Under the pieces are notes generated by a model that saw nothing but the letters and a program-made list of their open reading frames with translations, was not told the DNA's origin and ran no database searches. From positions 1 to 37,566 of the IMG/VR virus record IMGVR_UViG_3300034072_002207: DNA of 37,566 nt; one strand, written 5' to 3'. Below, in pieces: positions 1 to 7,377 of the stretch; the stretch's first letter is position 1; the number at the start of each line of letters is the position of its first letter. A program made the position numbers and the translations under genes. Origin of the DNA: a virus.

Positions 1-1077
1 GTGGTACAGGCGGTAATGTCGTATCGCTTCAACATTGACCAGAATAAATTAACGGTAACTGGTGGAAACATGGAAATATACATCCATAATACCATTGATA
101 TCGTTGGTGATTTTACCAAAAGCATTTTGGTACCAAAGGAATTGATATTTAATTTGGTTAGGGACTTGGAAGATCCACTACTGGAATTTACTATTACGTC
201 TACAAGTCTTGATAAGATGGAGGTGCTTAAACTAACGTTGACAGCTCAGGATAAAAACTACAACATCCCTGTGGAAGCGGGTGAAGATTATCCTGGACTA
301 AACATCGACAACACCCTCGTTTTTGGAGTAAAATCTGCTGACGTGGTTAGAGGCATAGATAAAACTATATTCGCTTGTGCGGGAGAAGATGTTATTAGAA
401 AAGCCTTTTCATCGGTTTGCCTCACCCTTTCATCTGGCAAAGCATTATATGTTTCCTGCAACCTAAATGTACTTAGCGTACAACAAGTTGGTGCAACCGA
501 TGAATTGGAAAAGTGCGAACTGCTAATTCCAAAAAACACTGCCAACATTTTAAAAGATATGCCTGCTGATGAGGATATGGAAATATCCGTTGGAAAAAAT
601 GCTGTAAGTTTTAAACTTTATGACGGTCTAGAATTCGAATCCGTACTGCTTGATGATAAGTTTCCAGATTATAAGGCGATTACCCCAGCTAAGAACGACA
701 AGCACGTCGAGATCGATAGATTACAGCTCATTTCAGCAATAAAAAGAGTGCTGATATTCAGTAACGCTATAAGCAACAGTGTAGCAATGCGTTTTAGCCA
801 AGGAGCTGTAGAGGTATTGATCAACAATCCAGATAGCGGTAATGCCATTGAAAAATTGCCGGCAACATTCACCGGCAGTCCAATTACCGTTGGTTTTAAC
901 GGAAAGAATCTACTCACGGCGGTATCTAAAATTGATAGTGACGTTGTGTTTGGTGAATTCAGTGAACCGGACAGAGCTTTTATACTTCATGATGGTAGTA
1001 TGAATGCTGCGGACAAGGAAAACTACATGCTCGTAATGCCAGTGATTTTACATGACAAGTTAGCGCAGGTGTCGTAA
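1..1077 (+). CDS. dnaN: DNA polymerase III beta sliding clamp, 5' truncated by window edge
   Basis: This is a phage-borne beta clamp, the ring that tethers a replicative polymerase to DNA. The visible 358 residues match the family from late domain I onward: an early 'NKLTVTGGNMEIYI' strand, 'GEDYPGL' at the domain I/II junction, and a domain III with 'INNPDSGNAIE', 'VGFNGKNLL' and a C-terminal 'YMLVMPVIL'. Bacterial clamps have about 370 residues. The frame is open from base 1 and the usual N-terminal helix is missing, so roughly 20-25 residues probably lie to the left and the GTG at base 1 is not a convincing start. The next gene begins directly after the stop, as in an operon. No DNA polymerase is visible here, so the clamp presumably serves the host polymerase (inference). 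Confidence 0.88.
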   Translation: MVQAVMSYRFNIDQNKLTVTGGNMEIYIHNTIDIVGDFTKSILVPKELIFNLVRDLEDPLLEFTITSTSLDKMEVLKLTLTAQDKNYNIPVEAGEDYPGLNIDNTLVFGVKSADVVRGIDKTIFACAGEDVIRKAFSSVCLTLSSGKALYVSCNLNVLSVQQVGATDELEKCELLIPKNTANILKDMPADEDMEISVGKNAVSFKLYDGLEFESVLLDDKFPDYKAITPAKNDKHVEIDRLQLISAIKRVLIFSNAISNSVAMRFSQGAVEVLINNPDSGNAIEKLPATFTGSPITVGFNGKNLLTAVSKIDSDVVFGEFSEPDRAFILHDGSMNAADKENYMLVMPVILHDKLAQVS

Positions 1078-1635
1078 ATGGCAAGTGGTGTAAAAACAGT
1101 CTGGACGGATGAAATGGATAGTTTCCTAAAAGATAATTATACGGTAATGACCAACCGAAAATTGGCTGATGCACTTGGTCTGACATTAACGATAACTAAA
1201 ATGAGGTTATACCATTTGGGATTAAAACGCATGGAGATGGAATACTTCACCTCAGAGCAGTTAGAGTATTTGGTCAACAACTACCAGACCACCGGTAATG
1301 TTAGAATGGCAAATTATCTAAATGAACACCATCCTAAAAACAAACCCTGGACAGAAAACCACATCGTCAAAAAGCTAGGATATCTCGGACTAAAGCGAAC
1401 AAAGGCAGAGCAAGACAAGATAAACAGTTTTGAAAGCAGTCCAGGTGGATTAAGATATACCATAGATAAAAACTCAAGCTCTGTAAACCTGCATCCATCA
1501 TGGGTTGCCAACCAAATAGCCTGGAGAAACAAACCGATGCAAAAAGAGATACTTGCAAACCATCCAGAACTGGTAAAAGCCAAGAGACAACAAATATTGA
1601 TTAACAGACGAATTAAAGCATATGGCGCAAAATAA
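1078..1635 (+). CDS. Putative helix-turn-helix/Myb-like DNA-binding protein
   Basis: The 185-residue protein has two successive helical units that look like Myb/SANT or resolvase-type helix-turn-helix domains. The first is near residues 9-48 ('WTDEMDSFLKDNY...RKLADALG') and the second near 59-105 ('FTSEQLEYLVNNY...HIVKKLGYLGLKR'). The C-terminus is basic. This suggests DNA binding, perhaps in replication or transcription control of the early operon. It starts immediately after the dnaN stop and overlaps the next gene by 14 bases, so it is probably translationally coupled. The exact role is unknown. Confidence 0.75.
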   Translation: MASGVKTVWTDEMDSFLKDNYTVMTNRKLADALGLTLTITKMRLYHLGLKRMEMEYFTSEQLEYLVNNYQTTGNVRMANYLNEHHPKNKPWTENHIVKKLGYLGLKRTKAEQDKINSFESSPGGLRYTIDKNSSSVNLHPSWVANQIAWRNKPMQKEILANHPELVKAKRQQILINRRIKAYGAK

Positions 1636-1864
1636 ACTATCAGACCTAAATAATCACCTATTTGCACAATTGGAGCGATTAGGGGATGAAAACATTAAAG
1701 GCGAAGAAATGGACGCCGAGATAAAAAAAGCAAAGGCAATAAGCTCAATTTCAAGCCAGATTATCAAATCAGCCTCGATAACCTTACAGGCGGCTAAAAT
1801 GGTAAGTCAAGGCGATTTTACCGAAGATACCAGGACACAAGTGCAAAATAATTTATTAACGTAA
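1622..1864 (+). CDS. Small helical phage protein, unknown function
   Basis: An 80-residue, mostly helical, soluble protein with no recognised catalytic motif. Its alternating charged and hydrophobic pattern around residues 25-60 suggests a short coiled coil. It overlaps the preceding DNA-binding gene by 14 bases and lies 12 bases before the replication initiator, so it belongs to the replication operon. I can name no function; an accessory replication role is only a guess from position. Confidence 0.65.
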   Translation: MAQNKLSDLNNHLFAQLERLGDENIKGEEMDAEIKKAKAISSISSQIIKSASITLQAAKMVSQGDFTEDTRTQVQNNLLT

Positions 1865-1876
1865 CCACCAAACCAA

Positions 1877-2791
1877 ATGGCCAGACCTACCAAAAACAAC
1901 GCAGAGTACTTTAGCCATGATGCAGGTATGCGGAATGATCCTAAGATACGGGCTTTAAGGAAGCGATTTCCAGCGAGCTGCGGAGCTTGTGGATATAGCA
2001 TCTACAACATGCTTTTAGAAGTGCTTACGGATGCTGAATTTTTTACCATAGAAGTTGATGAAGTACAGTTGGAACTATTGGCCGGAGACTTCGATACCGA
2101 TGCCGAAATGTTGTCGAAAATCATCGACTTCTGTATTAAAATCAAGCTGTTTTCTCAAAAAAATACGACAATTAGTTCCTGTGGCTTAAACAAGCGTTTA
2201 CAGGGGGTTATCGACAAGAGAAACCGTTCAAAAGAGAAGTTTGAGAAACAGAAAAGCGAAAAATTAAATGTTTCTGTGGTAGAAACTACACAAAGTAAAG
2301 TAAAGTATAGTAAAGTAAAAGAAAGTAAAGATAATTATATTCATAATTATCCTACTACTACTGCTAACGCAGTTGTTGTTGACGTGGCTGCGGTTGAAGA
2401 TTTTTCAAAAAAAAATGAAACGGAAATTATCCAGGAAAACTTGCCGGTCGAGATTGAAAAAGAGACTGGTTTGCCGCCCGAATTTCCAGAAGAAGAATTT
2501 GCCGCCGCCTGGGACGGTCTACAGAGTTCCGGGGTGATGACGATGATCCGGATGCAGCACGAGAAGGATACTCCGACGCTGGAGAAATTTTTCCGAGTCT
2601 TTTACGAACAGAAGTTTTTCGGCAATGAAATGCGGCAATACAGGGACAAAACGCAATTCTACAAAAATTTTTACTACTGGATTCCCAAGTACAAACTCTC
2701 ACTAAAGCAAAACACACCAACAGATTTCAAAAATGGAAACAAGATCAAACCAGGCATTACCCATAGCCCAGCATACAGGACAAATTTCTAG
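1877..2791 (+). CDS. Replication initiator-like protein with DUF4373 (Lin1244/Lin1753-type) N-terminal domain
   Basis: The N-terminal ~115 residues ('YFSHDAGMRNDPKIRAL', 'GYSIYNMLLEVL', then 'KIKLFSQ') match the DUF4373/Lin1244-like domain of phage replication proteins. A low-complexity linker follows (about residues 125-200: SKVKYSKVKESK, then Asn/Thr/Val-rich), and after it a helical C-terminal domain of the kind that recruits helicase loaders. The next gene is a DnaC-like loader overlapping by 59 bases, as with lambda O/P or DnaD/DnaC pairs. The linker DNA carries iteron-like repeats and AT-rich sequence (separate entry). An A9 run near 2406-2415 could be slippage-prone. Initiator function is inferred from family and context. 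Confidence 0.75.
   Translation: MARPTKNNAEYFSHDAGMRNDPKIRALRKRFPASCGACGYSIYNMLLEVLTDAEFFTIEVDEVQLELLAGDFDTDAEMLSKIIDFCIKIKLFSQKNTTISSCGLNKRLQGVIDKRNRSKEKFEKQKSEKLNVSVVETTQSKVKYSKVKESKDNYIHNYPTTTANAVVVDVAAVEDFSKKNETEIIQENLPVEIEKETGLPPEFPEEEFAAAWDGLQSSGVMTMIRMQHEKDTPTLEKFFRVFYEQKFFGNEMRQYRDKTQFYKNFYYWIPKYKLSLKQNTPTDFKNGNKIKPGITHSPAYRTNF
2292..2350. other. Candidate phage replication origin (iterons plus AT-rich stretch) inside initiator gene
   Basis: Five AAAGTA hexamers lie within 2292-2327, three of them chained at 5-base steps. They are followed by two copies of the 8-base palindrome ATAATTAT (2331-2338 and 2343-2350). The stretch encodes the non-conserved linker of the initiator. In lambda the origin iterons and adjacent AT-rich DNA also sit inside the initiator gene O. 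The repeats are seen directly; the origin function is inferred. Alternatively they are simple low-complexity coding sequence (Ser-Lys-Val repeats). Confidence 0.4.
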
Positions 2792-3596
2792 CGTAAAGGC
2801 AGACTACAGCCACATACAGCTGACCGATGAAGAGATTGCTGCGGCAATACATGCAGCAAAAGCGAAAAAGGATGCCGAGCTTCGAATGGAGCAGTACAAG
2901 CGGAGGCTTTTTGAAAAACCTGTTTACCAACAGCTGACATACGACGAACTGGATGCCATGGTACGGGAAAAGTACAGCATTGTGGATGTTTCCGATGCCG
3001 ATTTCGCAACTAGGTCACTTGAGTTCAGAAAAAACGGAATCACGCCATTTATCCTGGACGACAACAACCGTACAATCTACGAGCAGTTGTGCCAATATTT
3101 CACCAATGACGAGGCTTTCGAACTATCGGGAGAGTACAAGCTCAGCAAGGGCATTTTGTTGCGTGGTCCGATCGGTTGCGGGAAGACAAGCCTTATGCAG
3201 ATGTTCAAGGTAAATTCATTTCGTCCGTTTGAGGTGTTTTCCTGCCGTGTGATTGCAGATAACTACTCAAAGAATGGTCCTGATGCACTCTATCATTTTT
3301 CGAGCTTACAGGCCGCCTATTCGCATCAGAACTTTGGACATAAGGAAATCGGGATATGCTACGACGATCTTGGTACGGAAAGCAGCAAAAAGAACTTCGG
3401 CAACGAGGTGAACGTAATGCAGGATATCCTGTACAAGCTCTACGACCAGAAGAACTTCGGATTCTTCCATTGCACTACGAATTTAGGTTCGGACAATATC
3501 GAGGAAATCTACGGTGATAGGGTGATATCCAGGATCTACGAGATGTACAATGTGATTTCCTATCCATCAACGGCCAAGGATTGGAGAAAGAGGTAA
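2733..3596 (+). CDS. DnaC-like AAA+ helicase loader
   Basis: A 287-residue ATPase that should load the replicative DnaB-type helicase at the phage origin. Walker A is GPIGCGKT at residues 145-152 and Walker B is IGICYDDLG around 206-214. 'FFHCTTNLG' fits a sensor I strand and 'DRVISRIYEM' the arginine-finger/sensor region. The helical N-terminus (about residues 25-100) would bind helicase. The start overlaps the initiator gene by 59 bases in another frame. A later start is possible, but the N-terminal helices look genuine. The stop TAA overlaps the ATG of the next small ORF. Confidence 0.85.
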   Translation: METRSNQALPIAQHTGQISSVKADYSHIQLTDEEIAAAIHAAKAKKDAELRMEQYKRRLFEKPVYQQLTYDELDAMVREKYSIVDVSDADFATRSLEFRKNGITPFILDDNNRTIYEQLCQYFTNDEAFELSGEYKLSKGILLRGPIGCGKTSLMQMFKVNSFRPFEVFSCRVIADNYSKNGPDALYHFSSLQAAYSHQNFGHKEIGICYDDLGTESSKKNFGNEVNVMQDILYKLYDQKNFGFFHCTTNLGSDNIEEIYGDRVISRIYEMYNVISYPSTAKDWRKR

Positions 3597-3685
3597 TGGA
3601 AGCAAAAATAAACATTATAACCCTGATAATATTCATTGCTGCACTATCAGCTAGGGATTATTGGTTAAGGAGAAAAAGAAATTAA
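3596..3685 (+). CDS. Tiny single-span membrane peptide (29 aa)
   Basis: A short ORF starts on the TAATG overlap with the helicase-loader stop. It encodes 29 residues with one hydrophobic segment (about residues 5-19, INIITLIIFIAALSA) followed by a basic tail ending RRKRN. The positive-inside pattern predicts N-out/C-in insertion. Stop-start coupling and a clean hydrophobic/basic layout favour a real gene, but its size leaves room for chance. Function unknown. Confidence 0.45.
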   Translation: MEAKINIITLIIFIAALSARDYWLRRKRN

Positions 3686-3701
3686 AACCAAAATAAAAAT
3701 C

Positions 3702-4247
3702 ATGAAAGAACAATTGGGTCACCTGATGGTGGATATCGAAACATTGGGAACAAAGAGCAATTCTGTAATTTGTTCAATGGCAGCTGTAAACTTCTCGCTG
3801 GAAACCGGAGAAGTAGGCAGAACATTCTATAGGACTATTGATATCCAATCTTGTTTGGATTTGAATTTAAAAATAGATGGCAGCACGCTGAAATGGTGGC
3901 TAACGCAAAATACTATTGCAATATGTGATCTTTTGGAAAACAACATTGAGTTACCTGTTGCTTTAGAGAACTTTTGGAGCTGGTTCAAAAATAATCGCTT
4001 AGATGGCGTAAAAGTTTGGGGAAATGGTTCCAGGTTTGACCTTGGTCTGCTCGGCGATGCTCATGTCGCTTGCGGAATGGTACTGCCATGGAAACATAGC
4101 GATGAAAGAGATGTTCGAACATTAGTAAGCCTTCGCCCAAAAATTAAAGAATCAATGCATTTTGACGGTGTAAAGCATAATCCTTTGGATGATTGCTTAC
4201 ATCAAATTAAATACTGTTGTGCAACATATAGCGATTTAAAAATCTAA
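3702..4247 (+). CDS. 3'-5' exonuclease, DEDDh/RNase H-like fold (Rv2179c-like/DnaQ superfamily)
   Basis: The 181-residue protein has the exonuclease signature: D11-I-E13 in 'MVDIETLG', a third acid D113 in 'VWGNGSRFDLGLL', and H159 with D163/D164 in 'KHNPLDDCLHQ'. This is the DEDDh set for two-metal 3'-5' exonuclease activity. The 'GNGSxFD' box resembles the Rv2179c-like (PF16473) group common in phages. It may process DNA or RNA ends during replication; the substrate is unknown. An A-rich leader (3686-3701) precedes the ATG, typical of Bacteroidota translation starts. Confidence 0.82.
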   Translation: MKEQLGHLMVDIETLGTKSNSVICSMAAVNFSLETGEVGRTFYRTIDIQSCLDLNLKIDGSTLKWWLTQNTIAICDLLENNIELPVALENFWSWFKNNRLDGVKVWGNGSRFDLGLLGDAHVACGMVLPWKHSDERDVRTLVSLRPKIKESMHFDGVKHNPLDDCLHQIKYCCATYSDLKI

Positions 4248-4257
4248 ATAAAAACAA

Positions 4258-4563
4258 ATGAACTCAATAATTAAAAGCGGTATCGTGAAAGCAAGAAAAA
4301 GCTATACCACAGACGGTGAATCTTATTTTGATTTTGCCTACAACCATAAGACAAAAGAATATGACTTAGAGGAATTTAAGTCTATTGGCATGTCGGAAGA
4401 AGAAATCCAAATAGTCCTGGATGCGAAAGCTAAAAACTGGACAATCGATAAAGGTGAGATGTACTACTCCCAAATAGGAAGGTTTGAGGGAAATATCTAC
4501 CATTTTCAGGCAATTAAAGCAATTCACGACATCTGCGTGAAGTACGACTTATACGAGGAATAA
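4258..4563 (+). CDS. Hypothetical early phage protein
   Basis: A 101-residue soluble acidic protein with no recognised domain. It is rich in Tyr, Lys and Glu, and the C-terminal half ('IGRFEGNIYHFQAIKAIHDICVKYDLYEE') looks helical. An A-rich leader precedes the ATG. It is 10 bases after the exonuclease stop and 4 bases before the next ORF, so cotranscription is likely. Function not recognised. Confidence 0.65.
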   Translation: MNSIIKSGIVKARKSYTTDGESYFDFAYNHKTKEYDLEEFKSIGMSEEEIQIVLDAKAKNWTIDKGEMYYSQIGRFEGNIYHFQAIKAIHDICVKYDLYEE

Positions 4564-4567
4564 CCAC

Positions 4568-4894
4568 ATGAAAGAACATTTAAATAAAAACGTGCTTGTA
4601 ACTACCTCTACTTGGTTCATAGCACCTGACGGTAAGGAGTATAGAGCGGTGTATGGTGAGCTTAAAGCTATACATGAAGCTGGTAGTACATTGGGTTTTA
4701 TACCAAATCGTTCACACGCAAATTGGTTTATTGAGATAGGTAATATGATCATCATGGGATGTCAGGTAATGTATTTTATCCAAACAGATCACTGTAGTTT
4801 CGACAAAGCAAAACATTGGACAACGGATAATAATGGAAAAATAATTGAACAACCAGCGCCATGTAAAATCTATAACGCAAATGAAGAAAGCTGA
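4568..4894 (+). CDS. Hypothetical early phage protein
   Basis: A 108-residue protein with an antiparallel-beta-like N-terminal half ('VLVTTSTWFIAPDGKEYRAVYGELKAI') and several Trp/Cys/His residues. No domain recognised. It overlaps the following HNH gene by 14 bases, which suggests coupling. The mixed alpha/beta look and conserved-style 'TWFIAPDGKEYRAVYG' phrase suggest a real phage orphan, but no function can be assigned. Confidence 0.65.
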   Translation: MKEHLNKNVLVTTSTWFIAPDGKEYRAVYGELKAIHEAGSTLGFIPNRSHANWFIEIGNMIIMGCQVMYFIQTDHCSFDKAKHWTTDNNGKIIEQPAPCKIYNANEES

Positions 4895-5237
4895 TAGACA
4901 AAAGGTATTCGATAAATACGGCGGTCGCTGTGCTTATTGTGGCTGTGAACTCACAAAAGGTTGGCACGTTGATCATTTCAAGCCAATAGTAAGAGATTGG
5001 ATCAAAGGTGGCTGCGATCGACCAGAAAACAAATGCGAAACCAATTACATGCCGTCCTGCGCCAGCTGCAACATTATGAAAAGCAGCGAAACGTTAGAAG
5101 CATTCAGAAACAAGATTGCAGCATTTGTTAATTCGCTAAACCAATACCATACCCAATATAAGTTCGCCAAGCGATACAAATTAGTAACCGAGACAAATAT
5201 CCCTGTGGTATTCTATTTTGAAACACTAAATCATTAA
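4881..5237 (+). CDS. HNH endonuclease
   Basis: A 118-residue nuclease of the His-Me (HNH) superfamily. It shows a CxxC knuckle at C17/C20 ('RCAYCG'), the catalytic pair D31-H32 in 'WHVDHFKPI', and a second zinc pair C60/C63 followed by N64 ('PSCASCN'). The frame is open further upstream to 4845, but the ATG at 4881 gives 'MKKADRQKVFDKYGG', the usual beginning of this family, so it is preferred. It may nick DNA in replication or recombination, or be a free-standing homing-type nuclease. Confidence 0.85.
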   Translation: MKKADRQKVFDKYGGRCAYCGCELTKGWHVDHFKPIVRDWIKGGCDRPENKCETNYMPSCASCNIMKSSETLEAFRNKIAAFVNSLNQYHTQYKFAKRYKLVTETNIPVVFYFETLNH

Positions 5238-5240
5238 AGC

Positions 5241-5756
5241 ATGACAAAAGAAGAAAGAATAATAGCTGCTGAGGCGGCTAAAGAAAAAAGCCTAACTCAT
5301 TTCATGGATGAAGTAGCATTAATTGAGATTAGGGCGGTTTCTCCAAATTATAATTGGACTGATTGGGCAGACTGGCATAGGTATCTATATCCTTCAACTG
5401 CTCAATCATTTAAAGCTTTTAGAGAAGCAGCTGAAAGATATGCTAAACACAGGGTAGAACTTGCTATTATCGAGGTAAAAGGCGCAGAAGCCGAAGCGGA
5501 GAGTAAGTGGGTTAGTGTACAGGATAGATTGCCTGAGTTATCATTTAACAATAAACAAGCAAGTAGTGATGTATTAGTTTATATACCTTCTAAGGAAAGA
5601 TTACCGAGTAACGTTTCTATTGGTGGATTAATTCAAGTGGCTTATTATACTAAAGATGGTTGGCACTATGAGTATGGTGAAATTATGCTAGAATCAGATA
5701 TTAAAAATTTAACACATTGGCAACCTCTACCACAACCACCCCTTAACCAACAATAA
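5241..5756 (+). CDS. DUF551-domain phage protein
   Basis: The C-terminal half carries the DUF551 pattern: 'KWVSVQDRLPE' (about residues 89-99), 'SDVLVYIP', an internal 'VAYYTKDGWHY', and the ending 'LTHWQPLPQPP'. The N-terminal ~85 residues are helical and Trp-rich ('NWTDWADWHRY') and do not look like the usual DUF551 leader, so the protein may be a two-part fusion. DUF551 proteins are frequent in phage early operons and have no agreed function. Starts 3 bases after the HNH stop. Confidence 0.72.
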   Translation: MTKEERIIAAEAAKEKSLTHFMDEVALIEIRAVSPNYNWTDWADWHRYLYPSTAQSFKAFREAAERYAKHRVELAIIEVKGAEAEAESKWVSVQDRLPELSFNNKQASSDVLVYIPSKERLPSNVSIGGLIQVAYYTKDGWHYEYGEIMLESDIKNLTHWQPLPQPPLNQQ

Positions 5757-5779
5757 CGATAATTTAATAATTGAATAAG

Positions 5780-5944
5780 ATGTATAGAGTTATAAAACAA
5801 CAAGGAAAATTCTATGCTATAGAAATAGATAGCATAGAACAAGATCTAGAAAATATATAAATAGCTATTAATTCATGCGAACCTATAATTTTAGTTAATG
5901 ATTTATCTGATTTAGAGACAATTGGTATTTATGAAGAAATATAA
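5780..5944 (+). pseudogene. Small ORF interrupted by an in-frame TAA
   Basis: ATG at 5780 opens 26 codons ending at TAA 5858-5860. The same frame then stays open for another 27 codons with ordinary protein-like composition (IAINSCEPIILVNDLSDLE...) and ends in a second TAA at 5942-5944. The two halves read as one coherent 54-residue protein if the internal TAA were a sense codon. One substitution (for example CAA or AAA to TAA) would explain it. Readthrough or two separate peptides are alternatives. Confidence 0.45.
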
Positions 5945-6001
5945 GTAATCAACTAACCGCCCTATCTATGGCATAAAAAACAACAACTTAAAATTGAGAT
6001 T

Positions 6002-6346
6002 ATGGCAAAAGAATACATACTATGCGCAAGCATACATTTCGATGATGGAAAAGAGCATGCACATCAGCCTAAAAACATTAAAACTGGTTTTGTAGTGTGC
6101 GGACGTAGACACCACAACTGTTATACATCTTTGCAATCTATAGGGAAATCATTAGGGTATGATGATACTTTAATCGTTAAGAAAGGATTGGTTTTAGAAA
6201 GCAGAGAGGGGCAAGGTTTTATTACTAACCTAGATAGGCACGTAGACCGTAAAGAAGCTTATTTTATTGCAAAGGAAGCAGGACAATTGCTTCATAATAT
6301 GCACGACCAATCAAATCCATCTTTAATAAGTGAAGATTTATATTAA
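6002..6346 (+). CDS. Hypothetical phage protein with VCGRRHHNCY motif
   Basis: A 114-residue protein. Its N-terminal part ('EYILCASIHFDDGKEHAHQPKNIKTGFVVCGRRHHNCY') is rich in Cys and His and resembles a recurring phage family of unknown function ('VCGRRHxxCY'). The Cys/His pairs could bind a metal. It follows the interrupted ORF after a 57-base AT-rich gap. The C-terminal part 'DRKEAYFIAKEAGQLLHN' is helical. No enzymatic assignment. Confidence 0.68.
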   Translation: MAKEYILCASIHFDDGKEHAHQPKNIKTGFVVCGRRHHNCYTSLQSIGKSLGYDDTLIVKKGLVLESREGQGFITNLDRHVDRKEAYFIAKEAGQLLHNMHDQSNPSLISEDLY

Positions 6347-6375
6347 CCAACCCCATACACCAAATTAAGATAGAT

Positions 6376-6777
6376 ATGGAAAATACGTTAGAAAACAAAG
6401 CGAAGTTCTTTGCGCTTTACTACGGCCAAAAAGTTCTTTGTATAAGAAAGAATGAAAGCCCTGTTTTATATGTAGGTTTTGACGATTTGCAAAATAATAA
6501 AGTTCGTGAAGATGATTACCTAGAACTAGCCCCACTTAGCCAAATAACGGATGAAGATGCTATTGAAGTTTGTAGAATTTTGAAGCCAAACGAAGATTAC
6601 CACCATGATGCCAAAATGGGCAAGTATTTAATAAGAAGCTTAGATAATATGCTTCATAATTTTTCAAGGTATTTGAAATTAATAAACTTCCTACGCTCAA
6701 AAGGCTACTACATCGGTGACGGAACAGAAGTTTTTTTTGGCTGGGCTAAATTAAAGGAGGCAACAAATGAACATTAA
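6376..6777 (+). CDS. Hypothetical phage protein
   Basis: A 133-residue protein of a type I recognise from other phage early regions but cannot name. It has 'KFFALYYGQKVL' near the start, 'YLELAPLSQITDEDAIEV' in the middle, and 'LINFLRSKGYYIGDG' with a C-terminal Trp-containing 'GWAKLKEA'. It may be a small adaptor or anti-host protein. The stop overlaps the next gene's start by 11 bases, indicating an operon. Confidence 0.68.
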   Translation: MENTLENKAKFFALYYGQKVLCIRKNESPVLYVGFDDLQNNKVREDDYLELAPLSQITDEDAIEVCRILKPNEDYHHDAKMGKYLIRSLDNMLHNFSRYLKLINFLRSKGYYIGDGTEVFFGWAKLKEATNEH

Positions 6778-7063
6778 ACAACACACGCTACAAACTGGAG
6801 AAAGGTTATTGCTAGTGCCGGTGCCTATTAATAGTTATGACCATTATATTCATAGGAAAAACTTATTGTTTGACTTAAAAGAATATCCAAATTGCGGCAT
6901 AATTAGGAATATACCCAAAGGCAACTGGCAGCTAATCGGAATATCTGACGAGATAACCGAGGAACAGGCTGTTAAACTCGGATTTACATCGATAGAAAGC
7001 TTCCACTCAGTTTTACAGTCGCTTGGATGTGAAGGTAGATATGCGGTTCTGCTGGAGCATTAA
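6767..7063 (+). CDS. Hypothetical phage protein
   Basis: A 98-residue protein starting inside the end of the preceding gene (11-base overlap, with an AAAGGAGG-like sequence about 6 bases upstream of the ATG, one of the few good Shine-Dalgarno sites in the window). The middle has 'GNWQLIGISDEITEEQAVKLGF', similar in style to the 'SQITDEDAIEV' phrase of the upstream neighbour, so the two may be distantly related. No known domain. It is the last + gene before the opposed gene at 7082. Confidence 0.65.
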   Translation: MNIKQHTLQTGERLLLVPVPINSYDHYIHRKNLLFDLKEYPNCGIIRNIPKGNWQLIGISDEITEEQAVKLGFTSIESFHSVLQSLGCEGRYAVLLEH

Positions 7064-7081
7064 ACAAACATACGATCAAGA

Positions 7082-7354
7082 TCAATATGAAAGCAGTTTA
7101 TAAGTCATTATAAGTTGGTCTTTATTCATGTCTGTTGAAAAATCCGAAATAGCTACAGTCTCACTAAAGTCTTTTTCACCTAATCCATCAATATTATATT
7201 TCCAGTGGCAAACAATCACAATAGCACCACCTTCATCTCTTTTTTCTTCGCAATAGAATTTGGACTTTAAAGGTGTTTCGTATTCCTCAATTGTTTTTTT
7301 AACGAAGTCAATCAAATGTGCTGTATCAGCGTCGACTAATAATGTATATGGCAT
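7082..7354 (-). CDS. Hypothetical protein, the only minus-strand gene of the early region
   Basis: A 90-residue acidic protein read opposite to all neighbours ('MPYTLLVDADTAHLIDFVKKTIEEYETPL...'). Composition is normal, and no + strand ORF fills 7064-7377, which supports a real gene. The pattern suggests an alpha/beta fold with several acidic residues. It shares a 23-base divergent gap with the + gene at 7378, so it must have its own promoter, possibly within or beyond that gene's start. Function unknown; an independently expressed (lysogenic or regulatory) role is speculation. Confidence 0.6.
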   Translation of the reverse strand: MPYTLLVDADTAHLIDFVKKTIEEYETPLKSKFYCEEKRDEGGAIVIVCHWKYNIDGLGEKDFSETVAISDFSTDMNKDQLIMTYKLLSY

Positions 7355-7377
7355 ATCTAATTTTAAAATATAAAACT

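Noticed and set aside
2281-2350. CRISPR-like reading of the AAAGTA repeats
   Set aside because: Units are 5-10 bases without spacers; no cas genes anywhere in the window.
2404-2418. Possible programmed frameshift at the A9 run in the initiator gene
   Set aside because: The gene is continuous in its own frame through a sensible C-terminal domain, and neither alternate frame gives a useful product; kept only as a slippage-prone site.
2427-2720. 97-residue open frame on the minus strand inside the initiator gene
   Set aside because: Arg/Ser/Cys-rich composition typical of a shadow of a GC-richer coding stretch; it lies fully antisense to the well-supported initiator gene.
3667-3701. Possible fifth copy of the late repeat upstream of the exonuclease (AGAAATTAAAACC...)
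   Set aside because: It lacks the ATTTCA/TGAAAT inverted repeat and the AT box; it is ordinary A-rich leader sequence.
4845-4880. Upstream extension of the HNH nuclease start to 4845
   Set aside because: The extension overlaps the preceding gene further and adds residues unlike the family; ATG at 4881 gives the typical N-terminus.
7318-7377. Upstream extension of the small basic protein to 7318
   Set aside because: It runs antisense into the reversed gene at 7082-7354; the ATG at 7378 is the better start.
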